DNA from: Candidatus Poribacteria bacterium | GTDB lineage: Bacteria; Poribacteria; WGA-4E; PCPOR2b | Length of the DNA stretch: 47,510 bases | Assembly: GCA_022826645.1 (NCBI GenBank) | Contig: JAJDUM010000054.1 | Location: 1 to 47,510, forward strand | Direction: 5' to 3' | Shown here: positions 15,762 through 24,330 of the stretch, piece after piece | How positions within the stretch are numbered: position 1 is the first letter of the stretch | Layout: the number at the start of each line of letters is the position of its first letter | The notes under the pieces: generated by a model | What the model was told of the DNA's origin: nothing | What the model saw: only the letters and a program-made list of their open reading frames with translations | Databases searched by the model: none | Position numbers and translations under genes: made by a program

Positions 15762-16304
15762 ATGAGCCTCCATTCCACAATCACATCCGTTATCTGCATT
15801 ATTATCGCGTGCGTGTTTGCGCTCGCTGGGTTGGCGCAGCTGCTCTGGATGGCGATGCAGCGGTGGGATAACGTCTTTGAAGCCGCACGGCAAAACGGTG
15901 TCCGTCGTATCGCCTTCGCCAGCCGCGCTGGGCTTCTTGCGCCCTACCCAAAAGACATCAAGCGAACGGTCGATATGACCCCTCGACCAGAGACCTACTA
16001 TTCAATCAGTAAGGTCTTCGGAGAGAATCTGGGCTATATGTACTCAGCCCGATTTGACATGGAATGTGTCTCAGTCCGGATCGGCAACTTCAAGCGAGAC
16101 CGTGACCTTCCGGATCACCCCCATCAACTGAGCCACGGCGATGCAGCCCTTGTATTTGAGCGCGCAGTCACACAGCCGGGGGTAAAGTTCGAGGTTGTGT
16201 TCGGCGTTTCAGACAGCACATGGGCACTCTACGATATGGAGCATGGGCGGGAGGTTATTGGCTACCACCCACAGGATAAATCGGACGCAGAACCGGAGGT
16301 TTGA
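15762..16304 (+). pseudogene. Chimera: membrane-leader ORF joined to 3' part of NAD-dependent epimerase
   Basis: From about 15868 the sequence NVFEAARQNGVRRIAFASRA and onward is the C-terminal two thirds of an NAD-dependent epimerase/uronate dehydrogenase-like SDR, including the catalytic Y-x3-K (YYSISKVFGENLG). It is clearly the other piece of the gene begun at 13992. The first 35 residues (MSLHSTITSVICIIIACVFA and following) form a transmembrane leader unrelated to the family and belong to the inserted DNA, cut off here. About 50-60 residues of the epimerase (strands 3-4 of the Rossmann fold) are missing. The reading frame is open across the junction, so a membrane-anchored remnant could be made, but without the NAD loop it should be inactive. 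Confidence 0.75.
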
Positions 16305-16339
16305 AAATCAATGGTAACGGTACTTCAAGGAAAAGAATG

Positions 16340-17365
16340 ATGGACGTTCTTATCATCGGTGGCACACGATACATGGGTCGGATTGTTGTACAGAGACTGC
16401 TTGAACGCGGGGACAAGGTCACCATCTTTTCCAGAGGGACCACCCAACCCGAATGGTGGGATCAGATTGAGCATATTCAGGGCGACCGTGAGGATCGAGC
16501 AGATTTCGTCGCAAAGCTGAAGGGAAAATCCTTTGATGCGGTCATTGATACCCAAGCCTACGGTAAAGAAGATGTGGAATCTGCGGTAGGCGCGTTCAAT
16601 GGAAACGTGGGTCGCTACGTCATAGTCAGCACCGGATCGGTATACTTGGAAGGCGCGGTAGACTTCTCCAAGCACTGCACATTTCAAGAGTCGGTCGTGG
16701 ATTGGTCTTCGATTGACTATACCTACCCTGCAGGAGAAGACCCATACGGTGTCGGCAAGCGACACTGCGAAAAGTGGCTCCAAGAAAACAGCGAGGTTCC
16801 GTACACTATCATCCGTATTCCGGCGGTCATGGGCTGGGACGATCCGACCGGACGGATGTGGTGGTGGGTCCAGCGGGCACTGGACGGACGCGGCGTGGTC
16901 ATCCCACTGGAAAACCGTGGACTGTTCCGCACCCTATACTCCGCTGATGCTGCGGAGGCTTTCATCCGTGTCCTTGATATGCCGGAAACCGCCAACCAGA
17001 CATATCACATCGCCATGCAAGAGATAATGACCATAGAACGTTGGGCGGAACTGATTTGGAAAGCAGCAGGTCACGAGCACCAGATTGCGTATGTTCCAAA
17101 CGAAATTATCCAAAAACAGACCCATCTAAACGACTACGCCCCGCCGATGAGTAGGTCCGCATCATATATCTACAACCTGTCCAAAGCTGAGGGTGACTTC
17201 GGTTTTACCACCACACCCGTAGAGGAATGGATCCAAACCACCGTAGGCTGGTATCAAGAACATTACGACGGAGACAATTCAGAGGGTTATGAATATAGGG
17301 AAGACGAGTTGAGCTTGGCAGCAAGATGGACAGAACAATTCGGTCAGTTCATATCAGAGTTCTAA
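16340..17365 (+). CDS. NAD-dependent epimerase/reductase-like extended SDR
   Basis: A protein of about 341 residues starting MDVLIIGGTRYMGRIVVQRL, with the Rossmann loop GGTRYMG, an acidic RED segment after strand 2, and a substrate-binding C-terminal half (PAVMGWDDPTGRMWWWVQ). The GGTRFxG-type loop is typical of the CSP41/UDP-glucose 4-epimerase-like reductase group. The expected catalytic Tyr-x3-Lys is not obvious: GVGKRHCEKWL occupies that helix and has Gly-x3-Arg instead, so it may bind rather than convert substrate. AAGGA lies eight bases before this ATG; ATG 16337 is an equal alternative. It follows the broken epimerase by 35 bases and was probably co-transcribed with it. A hairpin lies just after the stop. 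Confidence 0.78.
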   Translation: MDVLIIGGTRYMGRIVVQRLLERGDKVTIFSRGTTQPEWWDQIEHIQGDREDRADFVAKLKGKSFDAVIDTQAYGKEDVESAVGAFNGNVGRYVIVSTGSVYLEGAVDFSKHCTFQESVVDWSSIDYTYPAGEDPYGVGKRHCEKWLQENSEVPYTIIRIPAVMGWDDPTGRMWWWVQRALDGRGVVIPLENRGLFRTLYSADAAEAFIRVLDMPETANQTYHIAMQEIMTIERWAELIWKAAGHEHQIAYVPNEIIQKQTHLNDYAPPMSRSASYIYNLSKAEGDFGFTTTPVEEWIQTTVGWYQEHYDGDNSEGYEYREDELSLAARWTEQFGQFISEF

Positions 17366-17372
17366 CCGTAGT

Positions 17373-17396
17373 AGGGAACAATGATCGTTGTTCCTC
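17373..17396 (+). terminator. Inverted repeat after the epimerase-like gene
   Basis: AGGGAACAA and TTGTTCCT flank TGATCG-type loop bases, directly after the stop codon at 17365. No T-run. It shares its lead GTAGGGAAC with the palindrome at 11065. The spacer to 17520 also has a tandem of TCCTGTAAATCCT-like units (17448-17488). Confidence 0.4.
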
Positions 17397-17520
17397 ACCA
17401 CATTAGGATTCAGGAAATTAACAAAACAAAGAGCTCCCTCTCTCATCATCCTGTAAATCCTAAAATCCTGTAAATCCTGATTCAGACAGTTATCCTGATT
17501 TGACGTGGGGAGGCACCAAA

Positions 17521-18870
17521 ATGTCAAACGCTGACGCAAAACAAGCACTGTTCCACCGTGATCTGAGTTACGATTATCCCCTAATAGTACGCGGAGAAGG
17601 GATCTATCTCTACGACGAAATGAGTAAACGCTACATCGACGGCGCGGCTGGCGCAAGTAATGTTACCCTGGGACACGGCCGCCAGCGTATCGCGGATGCG
17701 ATGGCAGAGCAGGGTAAAACACTCGCCTACTGCTTCGCCACCCATTTCACGACCCAACCGGCACTCGACTTAGCGGATCGGGTCGCCAAAATAGCTCCCG
17801 GCGACCTGAACCACGCCTACTTCGTTTCGGGCGGTTCCGAAGGTATCGAAACCGCAATCAAGATCGCTCGGCAGTACCATGTCCAGCGTGGAAACGGACA
17901 GAAACACCAAGTCATCTCCCGTTGGCGCGGCTACCACGGCGCGACGCTCGGCGCTTTAGGCGTCACAGGTACACCGGGGATGCGCGACCTCTACGCACCC
18001 CTGCTCCCCAATTTCCCCCACATCACGCCTTGCTACCCATATCGTTGTGCGTTCGCAGGCTGTGAAGGAAAATGCAACTTGACCTGTGCCAACGAGTTAG
18101 AACAGATGATCTTGCAGACCGGTCCTGAGAACGTAGCGGCATTTGTGGCGGAACCGTTGGTGCTCGGAGGCGTTGCTGCGGCGATACCGCCCAAAGACTA
18201 CTATCCGCTCATCCGCGAAATCTGCGATAAATACGACGTCCTATTTATTGCAGATGAAATAATAACCGGCTTCGGGCGCAGCGGCAGATATTTCGCCATC
18301 GAGCATTGGGACGTGATCCCAGATATGATAGTTTTTGGAAAGGCAGCCAGCAGCGGCTACGCCCCTTTGAGCGGTGTGATTGTTCGGGACAGTATTCGCG
18401 ATACCTTCGCGGCGGGTGGTACACCTTTTGCCCACGTCTTCACCTACGTCAATAATCCCATAGCAATGCGGGTTGGACTGGAAGTGCTGGACATCATCGA
18501 AGAGGAAGGGATTCTTGAGCATACCGCGGAGATGGGCGCGTATCTGTTGGAAAAGGCAAGCGCGTTAGATGCCCATCCAAGCGTCGGCGAGATTCGAGGG
18601 CTTGGTCTGATCCTCGGCATCGAATTGGTACGCGACAAAGATACGAAGGAACCGTTCCCCGCATCGCTTGCCGTGCACAAACGTCTCAACAGAATGTTGC
18701 TGGACAAGGGGTTGTCCATGGGAAGTGGCGGCGGTACGGCAGATTGGGTGAACGGCGACGATCTGCGTTTTTATCCACCGCTCATTATCACGCGCAGCCA
18801 GATTGACGACGTGATCGCTCTCATCGACGAAAGCTTGACCCAACTGGAATCTGAGTTGAAGGAAATTTAA
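17521..18870 (+). CDS. Class III PLP-dependent aminotransferase
   Basis: A 449-residue omega-amino acid/glutamate-1-semialdehyde-type aminotransferase. Key residues: the phosphate-binding GSEG (FVSGGSEGIETAIK, 102-115), GYHG (138-140 region), D245 in LFIADEIITGFGRSG and the PLP lysine K274 in VFGKAASSGYAPLSG. The family uses the omega- or gamma-amino group of a donor such as alanine, taurine, GABA or polyamines. An unusual Cys-rich loop (CYPYRCAFAGCEGKCNLTCA, 171-190) with five Cys is inserted before the cofactor site; this occurs in part of the family. The start has GGGAGG nine bases upstream; an upstream GTG-type start is unlikely. Monocistronic. Substrate unassigned. Confidence 0.88.
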   Translation: MSNADAKQALFHRDLSYDYPLIVRGEGIYLYDEMSKRYIDGAAGASNVTLGHGRQRIADAMAEQGKTLAYCFATHFTTQPALDLADRVAKIAPGDLNHAYFVSGGSEGIETAIKIARQYHVQRGNGQKHQVISRWRGYHGATLGALGVTGTPGMRDLYAPLLPNFPHITPCYPYRCAFAGCEGKCNLTCANELEQMILQTGPENVAAFVAEPLVLGGVAAAIPPKDYYPLIREICDKYDVLFIADEIITGFGRSGRYFAIEHWDVIPDMIVFGKAASSGYAPLSGVIVRDSIRDTFAAGGTPFAHVFTYVNNPIAMRVGLEVLDIIEEEGILEHTAEMGAYLLEKASALDAHPSVGEIRGLGLILGIELVRDKDTKEPFPASLAVHKRLNRMLLDKGLSMGSGGGTADWVNGDDLRFYPPLIITRSQIDDVIALIDESLTQLESELKEI

Positions 18871-18954
18871 CGCAAAGCCGCCAAAGTCCCCCTGACAAGT
18901 GGTACATCCCGGTTTATCGGGGGCGGGATTTAGGGGGTTGTCTGTGCATTGAAA

Positions 18955-18985
18955 GCGTCTAAGTAATTCTAAAATCTACCATACT
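18955..18985. repeat. Solitary end of a family-1 MITE
   Basis: GTCTAAGTAATTCTAAAATC followed by TACCATAC matches the right end of the MITE at 12843-12950, but no partner end is seen on the left. The spacer 18871-19047 otherwise has a CCCGGTTTATCGGGGG palindrome and the direct repeats CTTGCGTC/CTTGCGTT. Confidence 0.5.
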
Positions 18986-19047
18986 ATTTCTTCCTTGCGT
19001 CTTTGCCCCCTAGCGTCCTTGCGTTCTATTTTTCTTCCTCTGTATTC

Positions 19048-19788
19048 TTACCCGAATAGCGGATTGGTCGTGCCAAATGCGTCTACGGCTGTCCCTGTAA
19101 CCGCTGAACTTACGTCCGACGACAGGAAAACAGCGAGTGCTGCAATCTCTTCGGGCAGCATCAGCTTCGGATTCTCATCCCGACCACCGCTCCCAAATGC
19201 CTCGCGGAACCCCTCCGTATCAACCCCACCGGGACAGATGCAGTTGACATCAATGCCGTGCTCCTTAACCTCGGCTGCAACGCTCTCCGTCAGGCTGATC
19301 AGCGCCGCTTTCGTTACCCGATAGGCAGTGCGCCCCTTGCCCCCTTTGCGTCCACCAATGCTTGAGATATTGATAATCTTGCCGTATCCGTTTTCGATCA
19401 TGCTCGGTAGGGCGAATTTCGTGAGCAACGCAGCAGCAGTCAGGTTCACATCCATCACCTGTCGCCATAAATCAGCGTCCAAGTCCACCAAATCTATGGG
19501 AGGGTGGATGATAGCAGCATTATTAACCAAGATATCAACCCCGCCAAACTTCTCGGTCGTTTCATCTACAATCCGACGGATATCTCGCTCAACTCCCAGA
19601 TCCGCTGTCACCGCCAATCCCCCTGAACCCGCTGCCTCGACCTGAGCAACGACCGCTTCAATCGCAGTTGTCGTGCGGGCAGTTGCGACGACGTTAGCAC
19701 CTTCCCGACCAAATGCTAAGGCAATCGCTCTCCCAATCCCTTGGCTCGCGCCGGTAACAATGGCAGTTCTATTCTCAAGTTGTCCCAT
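19048..19788 (-). CDS. SDR family oxidoreductase
   Basis: A 246-residue classical SDR: TGASQGIG at 12-19, NNAA at 89-92, Ser 142 or 143 (NISSIGG) and Y156-x3-K160 (AYRVTKAAL). All catalytic residues are intact. Its second-position Ala in NNAA in place of NNAG is a common variant. The start is set at MGQLENRTAIV because AAAGGGA precedes it; the open frame continues 27 residues upstream into a repeat (19861-19879). Sequence similarity to the other SDR (5678-6445) is limited to the fold motifs. The bicupin gene lies upstream on the same strand, 229 bases away, so co-transcription is possible. Substrate unknown. Confidence 0.87.
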   Translation of the reverse strand: MGQLENRTAIVTGASQGIGRAIALAFGREGANVVATARTTTAIEAVVAQVEAAGSGGLAVTADLGVERDIRRIVDETTEKFGGVDILVNNAAIIHPPIDLVDLDADLWRQVMDVNLTAAALLTKFALPSMIENGYGKIINISSIGGRKGGKGRTAYRVTKAALISLTESVAAEVKEHGIDVNCICPGGVDTEGFREAFGSGGRDENPKLMLPEEIAALAVFLSSDVSSAVTGTAVDAFGTTNPLFG

Positions 19789-19860
19789 CAATTTTCCCTT
19801 TCGACCTTCGCTCATGTTAAGAATTAGTGCAACAGCACCGACTTGCCTCAACAACCGTAC

Positions 19861-19879
19861 GCGGGGCATCTTGCCCCGC
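19861..19879. repeat. GC-rich hairpin repeat, second copy
   Basis: GCGGGGCATCTTGCCCCGC with the flank CAACCGTAC, the same as at 4667-4685. It lies between the bicupin and the SDR gene, upstream of the SDR start. Confidence 0.6.
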
Positions 19880-20016
19880 CCTCAACGCTTTCACCGTAAC
19901 TGCACTCTGTTTTTACATGAGCCTCGACCTTTTATAGTTCCCAATCCACTGACCTCTAGTGTCAGTTGGTGAAGATATTGTTTTCACGTTTCACGCATCA
20001 CGTTTTACGTTTCTTA

Positions 20017-20838
20017 CTATCGCCCAGTCAAATCATCACCTAAGTCATCAGTATCGAACTGCCCCGCCTCCATGCAAACAGCCATCACAAGCATTTCCAA
20101 ATCCGCCTGTGTGTGGTTGTAAATACCGTGCGATCCGCCCAACCGGTTAGGTATCGCATCACCCACACATACCTCCTCCGTTTCGTCGTCCACCGTCATC
20201 CGACCACTCCCCGCCATGATGATGTACGTCTCCTCTATCGTATCGTGGCGGTGATAGCCGACCGATGCACCGGGTGGAACCACACAGTGGGCAACGAACC
20301 CCCAATTGGTTCGGAAATCCTGATGTCCCCAAACCTGCCTCACACCTACCAATCCTTTGCCTTTATGAACGTTCGGAGTAAAATTCAGCAGATTGCGGTC
20401 AAGCCGCCCGACAGGAAGCCTATCAATCGCCTCCAACGGTGCGCCGACACGATCATCCCCGAAGTCTGTGCAGTCATACCCACCGCCCGTATTTGCGACA
20501 CAGAAATTCATGAACCGCGTCTCCTTGTCCGTATGGTTGTAGATGGCGTGGGATTCCCCTTTCCGGCAAGGGACAGTCGCGCCCCCAACCACCTCCGCCG
20601 TTCGACCGTTGTGGGTGAACTGCGCGGCGTTGTCCAGAATTGTGAACATCTCCTCGCACTCATCGTGACGGTGATGACCAATCCCGCCGCCGGGCGCCAA
20701 AACTGCGTAATGAACAAACCACCACGGTGTCTCAAAAGCGTCTTCACCCCAGAGACCCTTAATTAAAATATGTCCCGCTCCGCCATGGACATTTTCCGAT
20801 ACACTCAATTCCTCCCGATCCACATGAGCAATCCGCAT
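20017..20838 (-). CDS. Two-domain cupin (bicupin)
   Basis: A 273-residue protein with two cupin barrels. The first carries GIGHHRHDECEEMFTILDN (metal His/Glu cluster) and HAIYNHTDKETRF; the second has SVGYHRHDTIEETYIIMAGS and HGIYNHTQADLEM. Both barrels keep the G-x-x-x-H-x-H-x(3-4)-E motif, so both can hold a metal. Bicupins include oxalate decarboxylases, dioxygenases and sugar-binding proteins; the subgroup here is unidentified. The start ATG at 20838 has GGGGAG upstream; the open frame extends 16 residues further without support. It is transcribed away from the TIM-barrel gene at 21202. The stop codon is followed by the GTGAAACGTGATGCGTGAAA repeat. Confidence 0.85.
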   Translation of the reverse strand: MRIAHVDREELSVSENVHGGAGHILIKGLWGEDAFETPWWFVHYAVLAPGGGIGHHRHDECEEMFTILDNAAQFTHNGRTAEVVGGATVPCRKGESHAIYNHTDKETRFMNFCVANTGGGYDCTDFGDDRVGAPLEAIDRLPVGRLDRNLLNFTPNVHKGKGLVGVRQVWGHQDFRTNWGFVAHCVVPPGASVGYHRHDTIEETYIIMAGSGRMTVDDETEEVCVGDAIPNRLGGSHGIYNHTQADLEMLVMAVCMEAGQFDTDDLGDDLTGR

Positions 20839-20862
20839 GACTATTTCTCCCCCTCTTGTACT

Positions 20863-20957
20863 ATAACCTAAGTTGCGATTTATCAACCCCGCTCGGCTTG
20901 GATAGACATATCCAAGCCCTCCCCGTGCATGTGCAGTGGATTTGTCAATCCACTGCG
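20863..20957. mobile_element. Remnant of a family-3 MITE-like element
   Basis: TAACCTAAGTTGC (20863-20875) resembles the right end of the element at 7631-7796. Two internal hairpins of that element, GGCTTGGATAGACATATCCAAG (as arms GGCTTGGATA/TATCCAAGCC) at 20892-20917 and GTGGATTTGTCAATCCAC near 20934, follow in the same order. No second end was found. Confidence 0.5.
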
Positions 20958-21115
20958 AGCGATGATTGACTCAATTAAAGCCAACTGAGCGGTATCTTAT
21001 CATGTTTGAAACCACAACTCAACACAATTTCAGCGTGTCGCTGAGGGGTCCCAACCAGCATAAAATCGCCTATTATACGGGCATCAAGTGAAGGGTCTGG
21101 CAATCTGTTTTGGAC

Positions 21116-21144
21116 TTGACGGAGCATTTTTTTTGTGCTAAACT
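21116..21144 (+). promoter_or_regulatory. Predicted promoter for the five-gene operon
   Basis: TTGACG (21116-21121), 17 bases including a T-run, then TAAACT (21139-21144), 58 bases before the TIM-barrel start. The -35 is near perfect. The spacer 20958-21115 shows nothing else. Confidence 0.55.
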
Positions 21145-21201
21145 CGACACCAACCCGAAAATTCAATATCGGAAATTTGTTTTCTATATGGAGTATTTGC
21201 C

Positions 21202-22002
21202 ATGATGAAAATCGGTGCCATGTCTTTGAATGTCAGAGATACAACAGCCACCGCCTTTGCACAAATCGTCTACGACCTCGGATACGACATGATTGAATTG
21301 CATTCGAGTGCGTTTGAGTCTACCGACATAGATTATCTGCGAACGGTCAAAAAAGACCTGATGCAGAAGGGGTTGCCACTCGGATATATTGGAATCAGCA
21401 ACGATTTCGGACGCCCGATTGAGGAGCATCCGGAACAGATTGCGTTAATCAAGAAATGGATTGATGTCGCAGATTTCATGAGCTGTCCACTGGTCCGCGT
21501 CTTCGCTGCATATCTCCGAGAAGAGCACGAAGACGAAGAGGAACTCTGGCCCCCAATGATCGCGGGCTTCAAGGAAGTTGCCGAGTATGGCTACGAAAAA
21601 GGGATCCTCGTCGGTCTACAGAATCACAATCACAACAATGTCACCCGTACCGGCGATGATCTGCTGCGCGCCCTGCGTGAAACGGATCACCCCTACTTCA
21701 CACATATCGTCGATACAGGGCAATACGCCGGCTCGCCCGGCGCAAGCGGTCACCGGGGATCAGCTCATCCGAATTACGATTGTTACGATAGCATCGCAAA
21801 GACCGCCCCTTATGCCGTGTACGCTCGCACGAAGTTTTATCAGATAGACAGCGGCGTGGAGGAGTGGCTCGACTATCCGCGTATCCTTGATATTTTTCGC
21901 GGAATCGGTTATAACGGATGCTTGTCGGTGGTCTACGAAGGCGAGTCCGATCGAGTGGAATCGATGCGGAAAGCTGTGAACTATCTTCGATCCATTATGT
22001 GA
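21202..22002 (+). CDS. Sugar-phosphate isomerase/epimerase family TIM barrel
   Basis: A 266-residue xylose isomerase-like TIM barrel, paralogous to the protein at 9039-9845. Shared atypical motifs are Q140-N-H (GLQNHNHN) in place of Glu, D171 (IVDTGQYAGSPG), the strand KFYQIDSGVEEWLDYPRI and E247 (SVVYEGES). The extra His cluster HNHNN might supply replacement metal ligands. The ribosome site GGAG is 8-12 bases from ATG. First gene of an operon with the cyclase, a GH32-like protein, an enolase-superfamily enzyme and a phosphoesterase. This suggests a pathway on a sugar acid or related polyol (inference). Confidence 0.83.
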   Translation: MMKIGAMSLNVRDTTATAFAQIVYDLGYDMIELHSSAFESTDIDYLRTVKKDLMQKGLPLGYIGISNDFGRPIEEHPEQIALIKKWIDVADFMSCPLVRVFAAYLREEHEDEEELWPPMIAGFKEVAEYGYEKGILVGLQNHNHNNVTRTGDDLLRALRETDHPYFTHIVDTGQYAGSPGASGHRGSAHPNYDCYDSIAKTAPYAVYARTKFYQIDSGVEEWLDYPRILDIFRGIGYNGCLSVVYEGESDRVESMRKAVNYLRSIM

Positions 22003-22010
22003 AATGCCAA

Positions 22011-22682
22011 ATGAATCAGATTGTTGACCTGACAATGCCAATCGAAAACCACTTTCGGTGGCCCGTAGATCGGCAACTCAAAGAGGACTTCAACACAGGC
22101 AGTGCCTTCCAAGTGACCTGGGCTGGCTGGGCGGTCCATGGGTTCACACATGTTGACGCGCCGAGGCATATCGACCCCAACGGTGGGACAACGAGCGATA
22201 TTGCGCTCGATCAGATTGTGGGTAGAGCCGCAATTGTCGACCTCACCGGGATCGAGCCCAATTCAGCGATCACTGAGACCCGAGTCCGTAACGCCGGTGC
22301 ACACATCAATCCGGGCGACATTGCCCTGCTGAAGACCTGTTGGGATGAAGTCGCCTCGCCCAAGACACCGGAATTCTGGACGACTGCGCCCTACATGACC
22401 CGACCGGCGTGTAAGTGGCTCCTATCACGTCAGATTAAAGCGGTTGGTTATGATTTTCCACAGGATTATCCCATCCGAAAGCTGCTCAACAAAGAGGTCG
22501 CACCGATTTCTGAATTTGTCACACATGACGTGTTGCTTCGCAATGGTGTTATCATGATTGAATACCTCTGTAACCTACACCAATTAACGACCCCCTACAC
22601 CCAACTCTATGTACTCCCGTTGAAGATTCTGGAATCGGACGGAGCACCCGCTCGCGCGATTGCCGTTCAGCCTGAAGGGTAA
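22011..22682 (+). CDS. Cyclase family protein (kynurenine formamidase-like)
   Basis: A 224-residue member of the cyclase/arylformamidase family, metal-dependent hydrolases acting on formyl-anilines, lactams and lactones. The family signature appears as H43-GFTHVDAPRH-53, followed by D-P-N-G-G-T. The remaining residues, including a conserved Asp/Glu region near the end, fit a single-domain enzyme. ATG at 22011 is chosen because it lies eight bases after the upstream stop and starts the family-typical IVDLTMPI strand; the longer frame begins inside the upstream gene. No strong ribosome site is seen, consistent with translational coupling. In this operon, a lactone or amide hydrolysis step is plausible. 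Confidence 0.8.
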   Translation: MNQIVDLTMPIENHFRWPVDRQLKEDFNTGSAFQVTWAGWAVHGFTHVDAPRHIDPNGGTTSDIALDQIVGRAAIVDLTGIEPNSAITETRVRNAGAHINPGDIALLKTCWDEVASPKTPEFWTTAPYMTRPACKWLLSRQIKAVGYDFPQDYPIRKLLNKEVAPISEFVTHDVLLRNGVIMIEYLCNLHQLTTPYTQLYVLPLKILESDGAPARAIAVQPEG

Positions 22683-22757
22683 AAATACGTCACGGCTATC
22701 GGTGAGCACGATCGCTTATCTTGCAATCTCCATAGAGGTGCGCTGGGAATACAGAAT

Positions 22758-24275
22758 ATGGAATCACATTCACACTTTTCCAATCGCCAAGACTTCGCGC
22801 CGTGTAATACCCTGCATTTTCGTCCCGAAGGTGCGCTCGTCGGGGACGCATCCTTCTACTGTCGGGAAGGCGAGTGCCACCTTTTCTATCTGAGCAAGAG
22901 AAACGACGACCCGCCCAGACTTCCTCGCTGTGAACTCGACCACGCCGTGAGTACCGATCTCCTTCATTGGGAACTTCTGCCACCAGCATTGCTGCCGGGG
23001 CAGCCGGGAGAGCCAGATGATGACGGGATAGGTGGTGTGGCGATAGTGCGCTCCGAGGGAAAGTACCAAATGTTCTACGCCGGCACTAACCCCCAAGTGA
23101 TCTATCACGCCTCCAGCGACGACCTCATCAAGTGGGAGAAAGATGCGCCCCTGCGACCGATAATTGTTCCAGATACGCGCTGGTACGTTCCTCACGATGC
23201 CCCTGTAGAAGACCCCTACCTCCTGACAGCCTGGCGGGATCCGTTCCTGTTCTACGACGATGTAGGTGAGCAGTATGTGATGATCACTACCGCACGGCTC
23301 AACCACGGACCGTTGTGGGAACGGGGCTGTGTGGCTTGGACTGTTAGCAAAGACCTGAAAAACTGGGAGGTGAGACCACCTCTTTACAGTCCTTTCATCG
23401 GGGCAGCCCTTGAGGTAACAGAGATCTTTAAGATGGAGAGGCGTTACTATCTGATCTTCTGCCACGGAGAGACGAATACCACGCGCTACCGGGTCGCAGA
23501 ACGGCTGGAGGGTCCCTATCTCTGTCCTGAAGACGACGTTCTCCTGCCGAACTATATGTATGCACCTCGAACCGCTACGATGGATGGCGAGCGTTACCTC
23601 ATTCCCTGGGCCGCGGACCGTATCGGCGGTAACGATGATTATCAACCCGAATGGGGTGGAGAGGGATACGCTTGGGGCGGCGCCCTGGGAACTCCCCAAC
23701 ACATTCGGACGCTACCGGATGGCGGGATCGGCCTGTTTTATCCAAACATCGTTGATCGCTTGGCAGGCGAGCCGTTGCTCGGTCCGAGCCTATTGGAAAG
23801 GGTACAGTCGGAACGGGGCGAGTGGAAAGGAACATCAGGCAGACTCTCCGGCGCTTCTTCTCAGGGACTAGCGCGAGGGATGCTTTCCGCCGACGGAAAG
23901 GATTTTATTCTCTCCTGCGAGATAACGATGAGGCGAGGTGGCGCGGCGGGCTTGATTCTCCGCGGGAGCGAAACCGGCGAAGCGGGCTACTTCCTGCGCT
24001 TAGAGCCGGGAAATGGTGTCGTCTCGCTGTGGCGATACCCCAGACCATGGGTAATCTCCCGTCCGATGGCGATGAAGGTTACATCCGAAGTTGATTATAA
24101 TCGCCCGATGGCGTTAAAAGTCCTACTCCACAGACACATCTTAGATGTCTACCTGAACGACAGATTGGTAATTTCGCGTGCTGTTCACGACTATAAGGAA
24201 GGATTGTTTGGGGTTTTCGTCGAGGATGCCGAGAGCGAATTTACTGCACTCAAAGCGAACGAGCTAAAGGAATGA
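22758..24275 (+). CDS. GH32-like glycoside hydrolase with C-terminal sandwich domain
   Basis: A 505-residue protein with an N-terminal five-bladed propeller like GH32/GH68 beta-fructosidases and a C-terminal beta-sandwich. The propeller has a W-R160-D161-P162-F motif (AWRDPFLFYDD), the RDP transition-state Asp of the family, and E222 (EVTEIFKM) at the place of the acid/base Glu. The nucleophile Asp is probably D30 (ALVGDASFYCREG), although the usual WMNDPNG is absent. The C-terminal GLILRGSETGEAGYFLRLEP region resembles a carbohydrate-binding sandwich. There is no signal peptide, so it would act inside the cell. Substrate may not be fructan, given the altered first motif. Third gene of the operon. 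Confidence 0.75.
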   Translation: MESHSHFSNRQDFAPCNTLHFRPEGALVGDASFYCREGECHLFYLSKRNDDPPRLPRCELDHAVSTDLLHWELLPPALLPGQPGEPDDDGIGGVAIVRSEGKYQMFYAGTNPQVIYHASSDDLIKWEKDAPLRPIIVPDTRWYVPHDAPVEDPYLLTAWRDPFLFYDDVGEQYVMITTARLNHGPLWERGCVAWTVSKDLKNWEVRPPLYSPFIGAALEVTEIFKMERRYYLIFCHGETNTTRYRVAERLEGPYLCPEDDVLLPNYMYAPRTATMDGERYLIPWAADRIGGNDDYQPEWGGEGYAWGGALGTPQHIRTLPDGGIGLFYPNIVDRLAGEPLLGPSLLERVQSERGEWKGTSGRLSGASSQGLARGMLSADGKDFILSCEITMRRGGAAGLILRGSETGEAGYFLRLEPGNGVVSLWRYPRPWVISRPMAMKVTSEVDYNRPMALKVLLHRHILDVYLNDRLVISRAVHDYKEGLFGVFVEDAESEFTALKANELKE

Positions 24276-24330
24276 CTTGGCGGACCATCTTTCATTTTCT
24301 CGCATCTCATGACTAAGGAATAGAATTTCA

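Noticed and set aside
17448..17488. Tandem TCCTGTAAATCCT units, considered as a CRISPR or iteron array
   Set aside because: Only two to three degenerate units without spacers of even length.
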